A model generated the notes under the pieces. That model saw only the letters and a program-made list of their open reading frames with translations. It did not search any database and was not told the DNA's origin. Of a stretch of DNA of 64,000 nucleotides, positions 61,001 to 63,740 are shown piece after piece. The DNA is from Bimastos eiseni (taxonomy: Eukaryota; Annelida; Clitellata; Crassiclitellata; Lumbricidae): positions 6,165,057-6,229,056 of the forward strand of contig OY365808.1 of NCBI GenBank assembly GCA_959347315.1, read 5' to 3'. Positions within the stretch are counted from its first letter, which is position 1. Every line of letters begins with the position of its first letter. A program made the translations under genes and the position numbers.

Positions 61001-62020
61001 ATCTGGATTATAGATTATGAGCTAGATATTAGTGTTCAGCTCCTTAGTGGCAAGAAAAACTTTCATCCTTCATATAACACAAACATAGAAATCAAAACTT
61101 TTATATAAGACACACAAAAATCAGATCTCCAGCATAGCTTCAAATTAAACATCGCAGATAGAAACACCAGTGTTCACCATTTCACAATCGCAACACAAAG
61201 GTCTGACATGCAACAATTACCTCCATCCAATTTAGTGATTGCCCTCTAAATAATGATTGAAATTTATACCCAGCTAATGCAGTGCAGCCCAATTATTTTG
61301 CCGTGTCAAGTCATTTAAACCAATTGGATCACCAAGATAATAGAGCAACAGTCAGTACAATAAATGTTATCTGAACAAATACATGTATATGCGTAGCAGT
61401 GCTGGACTAAATTAAGGTATCATAAATCATTCAGTTTTGCAAATGATGATGATGACGAATTCTCGGCTTGAAGGCACGTCCGTTGTCATTTATGCCACCA
61501 GTGATGAGTGAGACGGTTTCTAGTTGCCTTCTTCACAGACAATTATGGATGGGCAACTTGTCCAAGGTTGATACGAAGTGGCTGGGGGGCAGATTCGAAC
61601 CCTTGCGACCCTTTGGCCACAAGGCACCTAAAATACCCTTTGGCCACAGCATCCCTTCTATAGCAGATTATAGACTTTTGGCTAGAATTTTCCAAGCAAA
61701 GCACGGAGCTATTGAATTAAATAACTTCTGTAAAGGTGCTTCGTTATTCAATAAATTCAACGTAAGTTCAGTACTCACAGTATTTGAACCCATGAGGGTA
61801 GGTCGTCAGGCACGCGTTTTAATCTCTTTTTGCTGCAGTCCACCATGTTACCAAGACAGAAACAGTCCGTGGGACACTCCATGTGTTCCGTGTTTGCGAC
61901 GATCCCTTGGAACATGGCCGTCACAAGGATGACCCTGAGGGCAACGATGCCTACGGCGGTCGTCCTGCGGCCCAAGCTAGCGGGACAAGAGGGGCACATC
62001 GTGGCTGGGCGGCGCATCAT
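14270..62020 (-). CDS. LRIG: LRIG-family receptor (leucine-rich repeats and immunoglobulin-like domains), complete, 18 coding exons
   Basis: Single-pass membrane protein. Vertebrate LRIGs modulate receptor tyrosine kinase and BMP signalling. Exons (- strand order): 62020-61779, 54570-54499, 46175-46104, 45152-45081, 28223-28086, 25083-24940, 24467-24324, 23781-23710, 21701-21630, 20914-20771, 20190-19966, 19575-19412, 18511-18375, 17935-17755, 17355-17074, 16649-16086, 15358-15110, 14700-14270. All junction phases agree and the total is 1134 residues, near vertebrate LRIGs. Domains in order: hydrophobic signal, LRRNT (ECPTDCFC), about 16 LRRs, LRRCT ([14 protein letters not shown]), three Ig domains, TM with GTSLVWV, juxtamembrane TDET. 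Distinctive LRIG strings include [29 protein letters not shown] and DVFFI. The start is uncertain: in-frame ATGs lie at 62107, 62020, 62017 and 61999. The last two tail exons are less certain than the rest. Invertebrates usually have one LRIG, so I give no paralogue number. Confidence 0.95.
15005..15064. repeat. (ATTG)n-like microsatellite
   Basis: Interrupted ATTG/GATT repeats in the intron between the two LRIG tail exons, adjacent to the alternative stop. Confidence 0.7.
15110..15358 (-). CDS. LRIG: LRIG exon 17: cytoplasmic tail
   Basis: Acceptor AATTTCAG joins exon 16 in phase 1 to read NSG then [13 protein letters not shown]. The internal donor AACA|GTAGGG keeps phase 1. If that donor is not used, the frame runs PVNSRV to TAG at 15099-15101, giving a 994-residue protein. 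Cys- and Ser-rich tail with no known domain. Confidence 0.7.
15468..15540 (+). repeat. L2-type 3' tail, subfamily with AACATCATTTAGGC
   Basis: TAACATCATTTAGGCCAGC, GATATCCTGAAGAGGCGCTA, then CGATTACATTACATC. The same order occurs at 51429-51505, so the two define a subfamily. Confidence 0.65.
15655..15699 (+). repeat. Shortened family E element
   Basis: CCTTTTTATGACCAGTGTG and GGGTGTTAAAGAGTCAA match both ends of the TTAA element at 21824-21893. Confidence 0.4.
15973..16041. mobile_element. Family E MITE, about 70 bp, TTAA start
   Basis: Left end TTAACCCTTTAATGACCAG, right end CCGATTGTTAAAGGGTT, inverted to one another. The TTAA start recalls piggyBac-type MITEs (inference). A second copy is at 21824-21893. 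Confidence 0.55.
16086..16649 (-). CDS. LRIG: LRIG exon 16: Ig3, transmembrane segment and juxtamembrane region
   Basis: 564 nt, phase 1 to 1, acceptor TATTCAG, donor TTCAG|GTGAGA. Ig3 has VLECMS, LDWLKEG and [14 protein letters not shown]. The membrane span is [20 protein letters not shown] followed by [18 protein letters not shown], matching the family's GTSLVWV and TDET. A MITE-like element (15973-16041) lies 44 bp downstream of the donor. Confidence 0.97.
17074..17355 (-). CDS. LRIG: LRIG exon 15: Ig2
   Basis: 282 nt, phase 1 to 1, acceptor GTCACAG, donor [46 protein letters not shown] and [11 protein letters not shown] are nearly the vertebrate LRIG Ig2 core, the most conserved part of the protein. 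Confidence 0.98.
17755..17935 (-). CDS. LRIG: LRIG exon 14: second half of Ig1
   Basis: 181 nt, phase 0 in and 1 out, acceptor ATTTTAG, donor GAG|GTAAAT. Encodes [24 protein letters not shown] and [16 protein letters not shown], with strand F YxC and the family's YQCVISNxFGSSYS pattern. Confidence 0.95.
18375..18511 (-). CDS. LRIG: LRIG exon 13: first half of Ig1
   Basis: 137 nt, phase 1 in and 0 out, acceptor CTGCAG, donor TTG|GTAAAA. DDFPKP follows the LRRCT exactly as in vertebrate LRIG. The domain has NLTC for strand B and IDWKKD for strand C; AATSSDS matches the family's AASSSDS. Confidence 0.95.
18561..18777 (-). mobile_element. SINE-A copy
   Basis: On - it reads GTGGCACGGCGACTGATCGG, B box GGTTCGACCC, GACCTTGAGCAAGTCC, CAGGAGATGTTGGAAGAC and an A-rich tail. 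Sense to LRIG, 49 bp from the acceptor of exon 13. Confidence 0.82.
19060..19107. repeat. (TTGA)n-like microsatellite
   Basis: Interrupted TTGA repeats in LRIG intron 12. Confidence 0.75.
19218..19315 (+). repeat. Family C dispersed repeat with (TAC)n
   Basis: CAGTGCCAGTCTCAAGCCTG, GGATAAAGGAGGAGGGC, TGCTAATGATC, CACACAGTGGCGTTAAACT, then (ACT)n. Four + copies share this order (see 27914, 34455, 43418). Probably a retroelement 3' end; family not identified. Confidence 0.6.
19412..19575 (-). CDS. LRIG: LRIG exon 12: LRRCT cap
   Basis: 164 nt, phase 2 in and 1 out, acceptor TTTGCAG, donor [38 protein letters not shown] and NLKC reproduce the LRIG cap, with CxC, C and C. Confidence 0.96.
19676..19882 (+). 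pseudogene. L2-type LINE relic with tail
   Basis: Decayed coding sequence with WNDLPPS-like peptide near 19718, then GAGAGTGCCTCTTAATAG, AAGAAGCACTCTATACATCT and an (ATACG)-rich end. Lies within LRIG intron 11, antisense to LRIG. Confidence 0.5.
19966..20190 (-). CDS. LRIG: LRIG exon 11: three LRRs
   Basis: 225 nt, phase 2 to 2, acceptor ATAACAG, donor CT|GTAAGT. Encodes [36 protein letters not shown] and [18 protein letters not shown]. The insertion [12 protein letters not shown] corresponds to the family's TIEDxxGAFSGL. Confidence 0.95.
20262..20352. repeat. Short tandem array, 15-bp unit
   Basis: About six imperfect units like CAACATCTTGTGCCAACATC, 70 bp upstream (on -) of LRIG exon 11. 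Confidence 0.75.
20771..20914 (-). CDS. LRIG: LRIG exon 10: two LRRs
   Basis: 144 nt, phase 2 to 2, acceptor GTTTTAG, donor CT|GTAAGC. Encodes [36 protein letters not shown] and VLKTL. Confidence 0.94.
21630..21701 (-). CDS. LRIG: LRIG exon 9: one LRR
   Basis: 72 nt, phase 2 to 2, acceptor TTTCACAG, donor CT|GTAAGT. Encodes [18 protein letters not shown] then KSLKEL. The W..C pattern matches the LRIG repeat containing WxFCQKL. Confidence 0.93.
21824..21893. mobile_element. Family E MITE, about 70 bp
   Basis: TTAACCCTTTAACGACCAGC at one end and GGGCGTTAAAGAGTTC at the other. Same ends and length as 15973-16041. Confidence 0.55.
22075..22205. repeat. Tandem array, about 38-bp unit
   Basis: About three to four units of ACCAAATTAAGGACCAAATC plus ATGTACCACAG. 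A related stretch lies at 21720-21765 beside exon 9. Confidence 0.75.
22834..23010. mobile_element. 177-bp MITE with long terminal inverted repeats
   Basis: Left end GTTTTCTTTTGCCAGGGTGT then TGGGTTGGGAGGG; right end CCCTCACAACCCAGCACTGG then CAAAAGAAAAC. The ends pair over about 30 bp with few mismatches. Inner arms (CTCAGTAGACATCATG versus CATGTCTACTTAGAGG) also pair, so most of the element folds as a hairpin. No transposase. Superfamily not assigned. Confidence 0.7.
23710..23781 (-). CDS. LRIG: LRIG exon 8: one LRR
   Basis: 72 nt, phase 2 to 2, acceptor GATTGCAG, donor CT|GTGAGT. Encodes [18 protein letters not shown] then ETLEHL. Confidence 0.93.
24324..24467 (-). CDS. LRIG: LRIG exon 7: two LRRs
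   Basis: 144 nt, phase 2 to 2, acceptor GTGCAG, donor [26 protein letters not shown] and [16 protein letters not shown] are close to vertebrate LRIG (IEGLTFQGL and DGAFWGLS). One of the best diagnostic exons. Confidence 0.96.
24713..24745. repeat. (TTGA)n microsatellite
   Basis: Near-pure GATT repeats in LRIG intron 6. Confidence 0.8.
24940..25083 (-). CDS. LRIG: LRIG exon 6: two LRRs
   Basis: 144 nt, phase 2 to 2, acceptor CTTTTAG, donor TT|GTGAGT. Encodes [33 protein letters not shown] and LQKLKYL. The PPNVF/LQKLKYLEL pattern matches vertebrate LRIG. Confidence 0.93.
25123..25290. repeat. Minisatellite of TATGACCTAA units
   Basis: Imperfect repeats of ATATGACCTAATATGAC and AATAAGACCTA, starting 40 bp from LRIG exon 6. 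Confidence 0.8.
25735..25810. repeat. (TA)n microsatellite
   Basis: Mainly AT dinucleotides, interrupted once by TGTATGAT. Confidence 0.95.
26569..26650. mobile_element. Possible hAT-type terminal sequence
   Basis: CAGTGGTTTCCAACCTATTT followed by GGGCCACTTTT resembles hAT ends of the form CAGTGGTTCTCAACC. I did not find the matching other end, so this is tentative. Confidence 0.3.
27108..27288 (-). mobile_element. SINE-A copy
   Basis: On - it reads GTGGCGCGGTGGCCGATTGG, B box GGTTCGAATC, GACCTTAAGCAAGTTTC, CAATTGCTCTGC and GGGCAATATCAAAA. Sense to LRIG. Confidence 0.8.
27353..27880. other. CpG-rich block in LRIG intron 5
   Basis: Unlike the AT-rich surroundings, it has many CpGs (for example near 27661-27725, GGCCGCGGCGGCCGAGGCC). 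A 172-codon open + frame exists but is low-complexity (Pro/Ser/Arg) and has no recognisable domain. A T/C-rich stretch (27510-27590) lies inside. Could be an internal promoter or enhancer. Confidence 0.35.
27914..28023 (+). repeat. Family C dispersed repeat
   Basis: CCACTGTTCGCACTCTCC, GTGCCAGTCCCAAGCCCGG, ATAAAGCAGGAGGGCGACGC, TAATGATATCTTTAATCAC, GACGTTAAACTGCAACTAC. Ends 62 bp from LRIG exon 5. Confidence 0.6.
28033..28068. repeat. (GA)n microsatellite
   Basis: About 18 GA dinucleotides, 17 bp from the LRIG exon 5 donor. On the transcribed strand this is a CU-rich run just inside the intron. Confidence 0.95.
28086..28223 (-). CDS. LRIG: LRIG exon 5: two LRRs
   Basis: 138 nt, phase 2 to 2, acceptor GTTTCAG, donor CT|GTGAGT. 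Encodes [19 protein letters not shown] and [19 protein letters not shown] (GA)n tract lies 17 bp from the donor, in the intron. Confidence 0.92.
28599..28725. repeat. (ACAG)n/(CACA)n-rich tract
   Basis: Interrupted GACAGACA and ACACACA repeats. Confidence 0.8.
29038..30792. repeat. 1.75-kb GGAT/GGAA tetranucleotide-derived array
   Basis: Almost entirely GGAT, GGAA and GGGT words with higher-order phrases such as GATGGGTGGCTGGAAGGAGA recurring at least ten times. Because units are in register and lack stops, long frames stay open on both strands (599 codons of Pro/Ser/His/Ile on -). These are repeat artefacts, not genes. Lies in LRIG intron 4. Confidence 0.95.
30923..30985. repeat. Direct repeat, copy 1
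   Basis: CACTAACATTTTTGGTAGTC then AGTGATCTTATTCACA and ACATACTAACTAAACAACTC. Repeated at 31237-31290, where 8-10 bp are missing. Confidence 0.85.
31140..31290 (+). repeat. SINE-A remnant and direct repeat copy 2
   Basis: GGTAGGGACATTGAGCAAGTCC is a SINE-A body fragment. It runs straight into CACTAACATTTTTGGTAGTC, the second copy of the 30923 repeat. Confidence 0.55.
31370..31520 (+). repeat. Possible LINE 3' end with (TTAC)n tail
   Basis: TAATAAAGAATATTCTTACT followed by TTAC repeats looks like a retroelement end. No clear protein relic. Confidence 0.25.
32205..32440. repeat. (TCTG/TCTC)n pyrimidine-rich tract
   Basis: About 235 bp of TCTGTCTC-type words; Cys/Leu/Ser-rich frames in it are artefacts. 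Confidence 0.9.
32565..32960. other. CpG-rich, repeat-poor block around the GGGTA array
   Basis: CpG-dense stretches (GACGACGACGACAACGGCGG; GGGGCGGTCGAGGGGGACCG; GGCGGCGGCGGCAGAGGCGC). Contains TATCGATCGCATTG. Possible enhancer or unmethylated element; no exon seen. Confidence 0.3.
32632..32697 (+). repeat. (GGGTA)n array, G-quadruplex-prone
   Basis: GGGTAGGGTAGGGTAGGG continues for about seven perfect units, then GGGGA/GGGTA variants; at least nine runs of three or more G. The pentamer differs from the animal telomere hexamer TTAGGG. Confidence 0.9.
34455..34540 (+). repeat. Family C dispersed repeat, diverged
   Basis: GATGCCAGCCCCAAGTCTGG, ATAAAAGGTGAGGGTGATGC and GACGCAGTGTCATTAAATGG keep the family order. 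Confidence 0.5.
34640..34952 (+). pseudogene. L2-type LINE relic: RT C-terminus and tail
   Basis: Decayed frame with [19 protein letters not shown] resembles the L2/CR1 RT end (HAFSVVGPxLWNSLPxE). It ends GAAAAGGCACTATATAAATG after an ATTGAGTAATTACC stem. Confidence 0.6.
36640..36905. other. Repeat-poor CpG-rich block, possible cis-regulatory element
   Basis: Includes TATCACGGCTAGCAGGGATC, GGGATAAGGCAGGTG and a GC-rich core GGCCGCCCGCGCGGGCCCCG. GATA-like (GATAAG) and E-box-like (CAGGTG) words lie within 20 bp. No coding frame. Inference only. Confidence 0.25.
37430..37560 (+). repeat. L2-type 3' tail with (ATTG)n
   Basis: GGGAGCGCCTCTGAATAG, TTATCTTGAAGATGCGCTAT, ATAAATTGC then long (ATTGATTG)n. 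The best example in the window of the tail hairpin plus microsatellite. Confidence 0.75.
38055..38081. repeat. (GAT)n microsatellite
   Basis: About nine GAT triplets. Confidence 0.95.
38252..39345. repeat. Minisatellite, 30-bp unit, about 36 copies
   Basis: Unit AATGCCATGGCAACCAATTT then GGAAAACTGT, almost constant at 30 bp (one 31-bp and one 29-bp unit). Variants: CCATCAA, CCAATAAGAA, CATT, CTTT and CTGT endings. Since 30 is a multiple of three, frames stay open on both strands (for example [10 protein letters not shown] repeated). Degenerate units continue to about 39455. No exon signals; lies in LRIG intron 4. Confidence 0.97.
39346..39455. repeat. Degenerate edge of the 30-bp array
   Basis: TGTCGTGGCAACCATAAAAG, CCTTGGCAACCAGTATGGG, GCCGAGGCAACATTACTGG and CTTTGGCAACTAGTAGGG are diverged units keeping the GGCAAC core. 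Confidence 0.8.
40920..41200. other. Repeat-poor block with many TAAT/ATTA words, possible enhancer
   Basis: Contains GGTGT (40966-40970) facing ACACC (40977-40981), several ATTA/TAAT cores (for example TCCATTATTGATCACCATTA) and CpGs. No frame and no repeat family. Inference only. Confidence 0.25.
41164..41192. repeat. (GGGA)n tract
   Basis: Seven GGGA-like units. Confidence 0.9.
41402..41429. repeat. (AC)n microsatellite
   Basis: About 14 AC dinucleotides. Confidence 0.95.
41755..41979 (-). mobile_element. SINE-A copy with internal hairpin duplication
   Basis: On - it reads GTGGCACGATGGCTGATTGG, a B-box variant GGTTCGACTA, GACCTTGAACAAGTCC, CAATTGCTCTGC and GGGCCATATCAAATTTC. AACTGCAGTC and GACTGCAGTT flank seven bases, a small inverted duplication absent from other copies. 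Confidence 0.8.
43418..43514 (+). repeat. Family C dispersed repeat
   Basis: CCACTGTTCGCACTCTGAC, AGTGCCAGTCCCAAGACTGG, ATAAAGGAGGGTGACGC and CACGCAGTGTCACTAAACTG. Shares its upstream part with 27914. Confidence 0.6.
43670..43765 (+). repeat. Family D repeat, truncated
   Basis: CCGGATTCTGGTCTGGC, CAACTGCACCCTTGATTTC and GCCCGTGAATAAGCTGATCT match family D and then stop. Confidence 0.45.
45081..45152 (-). CDS. LRIG: LRIG exon 4: one LRR
   Basis: 72 nt, phase 2 to 2, acceptor TTTTTTAG, donor CT|GTAAGT. Encodes [19 protein letters not shown] then THLML. This resembles the vertebrate LRIG repeat of the form NELxxIP..ANITLL. Confidence 0.9.
46104..46175 (-). CDS. LRIG: LRIG exon 3: one LRR
   Basis: 72 nt, phase 2 to 2, acceptor TTTTGTAG, donor CT|GTAAGT. 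Encodes [18 protein letters not shown] then PAVQSL. Confidence 0.9.
46500..46750 (+). repeat. Possible decayed retroelement coding fragment
   Basis: An open frame of 73 codons contains [19 protein letters not shown], mildly like a retroelement end. Not assigned. Confidence 0.2.
47855..47965. repeat. Tandem array of about 23-30 bp units
   Basis: Four imperfect units of CAGTACCTATACAACCAGAC plus TGT. Confidence 0.75.
48940..49215. repeat. Diverged tandem array, about 28-bp unit
   Basis: About ten units of the form AAGCCATAGAAAATGACCAC plus ATCTT, with substitutions in every unit. Older than the 30-bp array at 38252. Confidence 0.85.
49603..49665 (+). repeat. L2-type 3' tail
   Basis: GAATGAGCACTCCTAAGTAG, GCAATCATGAAAGGGCGCTA and TATAAATTG keep the hairpin and terminal motif. 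Confidence 0.6.
50105..50400. repeat. Purine-rich (AGG/GGA) tract
   Basis: About 300 bp of GGAGGA/AGAAGG-type words on +. Open frames here are compositional. Confidence 0.85.
50764..50818 (-). repeat. L2-type 3' tail, - strand
   Basis: AATCAATCAATGAACCTTTA, CATAGCGCCTCATATAG and CTACTCAGAGGC are the reverse complement of tail plus (ATTG)n. Confidence 0.65.
51155..51200 (-). repeat. SINE-A 3' fragment
   Basis: AACTGCATTTTGATATTGCC then CTCCTATGAAAGCTCAGAAG matches the 3' end seen at 27108. The rest is degenerate. Confidence 0.45.
51429..51505 (+). repeat. L2-type 3' tail, subfamily with AACATCATTTAGGC
   Basis: TTAACATCATTTAGGCTAG, GATATCTTAAAGTGGCGCTA, TATAATTGTTCGATTACATT: same order as 15468-15540. 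Confidence 0.65.
54499..54570 (-). CDS. LRIG: LRIG exon 2: one LRR
   Basis: 72 nt, phase 2 to 2, acceptor TTTGTAG, donor AT|GTAAGT. It encodes [18 protein letters not shown] then HQLEE, a 24-residue LRR. Confidence 0.9.
59045..59200 (+). repeat. L2-type 3' end
   Basis: CTGGGAGCCCCGCAGAATG, CACTGCCTTGAGTAGCGCTA and TATAAATTAATAAATACAAT. The preceding stretch could be decayed RT. Confidence 0.55.
59297..59420 (+). repeat. Family D dispersed repeat
   Basis: GACAACCCCTCTGCCTTGAT, GCAGCACTAGTCATTAGGC, AAAGCAGCGCTTGGAAATTC and GCTATGATTATCG follow the family order. Confidence 0.5.
59440..59670 (+). pseudogene. L2-type LINE relic with tail
   Basis: A frame with [12 protein letters not shown] (compare WNSLPxELR in L2/CR1 RT) and [15 protein letters not shown] peptide in a shifted frame. 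Then GGGAGCACCTCCGAGAAG, GTGCGCTATATAAATG and (ATGAATGA)n. Confidence 0.6.
60530..60810 (+). pseudogene. L2-type LINE relic with tail
   Basis: Peptide [17 protein letters not shown] resembles the RT end. Three near-identical CCATCCTCTCTAGTA units follow, then GGGAGCACTTCTGAAGG, GAAGCACTTTATAAATGACC and (ATACG)-like bases. Confidence 0.5.
60811..60880 (-). repeat. L2-type 3' tail, - strand
   Basis: (GTAT)n then GGATATTTATACAGCGCCTT and GAACCTCTCGAATGCGC form the reverse-complement hairpin. It abuts a + tail head to tail. Confidence 0.6.
61500..61615 (-). mobile_element. SINE-B copy, - strand
   Basis: On - it reads GTCGCAAGGGTTCGAATCTG (B box, 61592-61601) then ACCTTGGACAAGTTGCCCAT, sharing ACCTTGGACAAGTTGC with the 8891 copy. 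Confidence 0.55.
61779..62020 (-). CDS. LRIG: LRIG exon 1: signal peptide and LRRNT
   Basis: Translation from [12 protein letters not shown] includes the hydrophobic run [20 protein letters not shown], then the LRRNT cysteines in [15 protein letters not shown] and [13 protein letters not shown]. Donor CT|GTGAGT, phase 2. An in-frame ATG at 62107 has no intervening stop, so a 29-residue longer N-terminus is possible. I prefer 62020 or 61999 because they place the hydrophobic core close to the N-terminus. Confidence 0.88.
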
Positions 62021-62254
62021 CGCTAAACATCCAACTCCAGCAAGCGCTGCCTGAGAAAAACAGACGGTCGTATCTGCGAGGCCCGCATTTTCGCGTACGT
62101 CGCACACTAACCTAGTAGATCACGACATAAAGACGAATTAATTGCGTAAATGTCGTCATGAAAATAATGATAATAACATAACATTTCATCCAACCGAACA
62201 AACACCATCGTTGACTTATAAAGACTCCCGTCTTCTGACATCCACAACCATGCA

Positions 62255-62350
62255 GTCCGTCTATTGGCTGTGGTCGAGCACGTGGTTGCCACTACCGGCC
62301 AATAGCTGATGAGGTATAAAGGTCGCGCAAGCGCAAATGCCTCAGTTCTA
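62255..62350. promoter_or_regulatory. Candidate promoter: two opposed CCAAT boxes, TATA and initiator on + strand
   Basis: ATTGG (62263-62267) and CCAAT (62299-62303) sit inside the inverted pair TATTGGC/GCCAATA. On + a TATAAA (62315-62320) is followed 29 bp later by TCAGTT (62342-62347), a good initiator. The LRIG start codon lies about 240 bp away on the other strand. This fits a divergent promoter driving LRIG (-) and an unknown + transcript. The short + frame from ATG near 62371 ends after about 13 codons unless spliced. Confidence 0.45.
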
Positions 62351-62658
62351 TTGATCCGTACAGTGGTCAACATGTTTGATCTCCGAAAGGGGCAATCGCA
62401 CCTAGTACGGTAACAGTGGTAACTCGATTAAAGAAAAAATGTGTAGTTGAATAGAGATGTTTACAGGCAAAATCCAGAAGTGTGAAGGAGTTCAGTTCAA
62501 CTTACATACACAAATTGCACAATACAATCCCATACAACTGAAAATGCGCAGCGCCTTCTAACAAGGCAGATATAACACAAGAGCTCGTTTCGCTCATACA
62601 ATATAATTGTATAGAATACTGTAGATGAGTTTATATTTAGATTTAAACTGAGCCACAG

Positions 62659-62847
62659 ATGTTTACTGGCGATTGGCGAACTGAAGTTGGAACCCTGTTC
62701 CATTGCAATGGTCCTGAACTGACTTCTGAGCCCGAGAAGGTTTGCGCTAAGTGCGGTACGAATATCTCGCGTTGGCTATCGTCGTCCTATAGTATTGGGA
62801 ACAGAACATGGCACAACCATGGGTGCCACGTTAGAGGGTCGTTTTGA
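62659..62847 (+). other. Small open frame with a zinc-ligand-like pattern, unproven
   Basis: 62 codons beginning MFTGDWRTEVGTLF. VCAKCGTNISRW and RTWHNHGCHV vaguely resemble half a LIM finger (CxxC then WH..C), but the spacing between His and Cys is one residue too long and the second half is absent. A CAG precedes the ATG. Most likely chance or a decayed exon. Confidence 0.15.
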
Positions 62848-63254
62848 GGGAAAGTTTCCACAGTGGTTATGATACACGAGGAGGAGATTTTGAAGTCAGT
62901 GTACTGTTTCAGCGTAGGCGTGGTGTGATTTGTTGGACCAAGATCTTTATGTGCAGAACTCAGGATAGAGGTTGTAGCATTGATGAAGAGAGACCGGACA
63001 GTGCAGAGTTGCAGTAGTCGAGGTGAGAGATGGCGAGAACTTGAATGAGAATACGAAGGCAAGTTTCGTTAACCTTGTCGAATTGGACTTAATGCTTTGG
63101 CAATGGAAGAAACACATTGAGTCATGGCTAGGCAGCAATAACTGAATACCAGATGGTAGACGGTAGTGACGGGTAGTCTGAGTCGAGATTCTGCCTTTTG
63201 ACTTGTTTATTGTCGTCCTGTCAGTTTGCATTGACGGTCTAATCCATTCGTTCA

Positions 63255-63360
63255 TTCTAGGCCTATATATATATATATATACATTAAGTCCAATATATAT
63301 ACATATATATATAGAATATGTATTATCATAATATACATATTATATATAGAATATATTATC
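63255..63360. repeat. TA-rich tract
   Basis: Interrupted TATATA runs with a repeated TATAGAATAT word. Confidence 0.85.
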
Positions 63361-63457
63361 ATTCTATAGTTTGTTATGTGGTCTATAGAAGATTCTGTAT
63401 TTTAGGGTAGAGTAGAAATCATTCCCTATACGATCGACTCTATCAGCAAAATCGTTA

Positions 63458-63560
63458 TCCCGAAACTTCTATAGCGCCACTTGAAAACCAAGCGCAGATC
63501 ATCAGCTTATTCACGAGCGGAAGTTCAAAAAGCGATCCTTCATCCAGAGGACCAGATCCG
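63458..63560 (-). repeat. Family D dispersed repeat, - strand
   Basis: TTCTATAGCGCCACTTGAAA, GCGCAGATCATCAGCTTATT and CACGAGCGGAAG are the reverse complement of the family D core. Confidence 0.5.
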
Positions 63561-63599
63561 GTTGTCAAATTGTCAATGGATTAAAGAGTCAGGATATCC

Positions 63600-63740
63600 T
63601 AGAAAGAATTAACTCCCTGGGAGTCAGTTTGGCCTAGGTAGAATTAACTCCCTATTGCAATCGGTAAGGGAGTCAATTTATCCTATAGGAAGAATGAGCT
63701 CCTCGGGAGTCAATTTATTCTAGGATAAATTGACCCGGGA
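63600..63740. repeat. Short inverted and direct repeats of GGGAGTCAATTTAT
   Basis: GGGAGTCAATTTAT occurs twice (from 63668 and 63705). ATAAATTGACCC (63725-63736) makes a hairpin with the nearer one. GAATTAACTCCCT is also repeated. Confidence 0.7.

Larger units (their letters stand above)
54571..61778 (-). other. LRIG intron 1 (7.2 kb)
   Basis: 54580-59040 shows no clear repeat family or exon. 59045-60880 is a cluster of L2 and family D relics, and 61500-61615 is a SINE-B copy. Confidence 0.8.
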
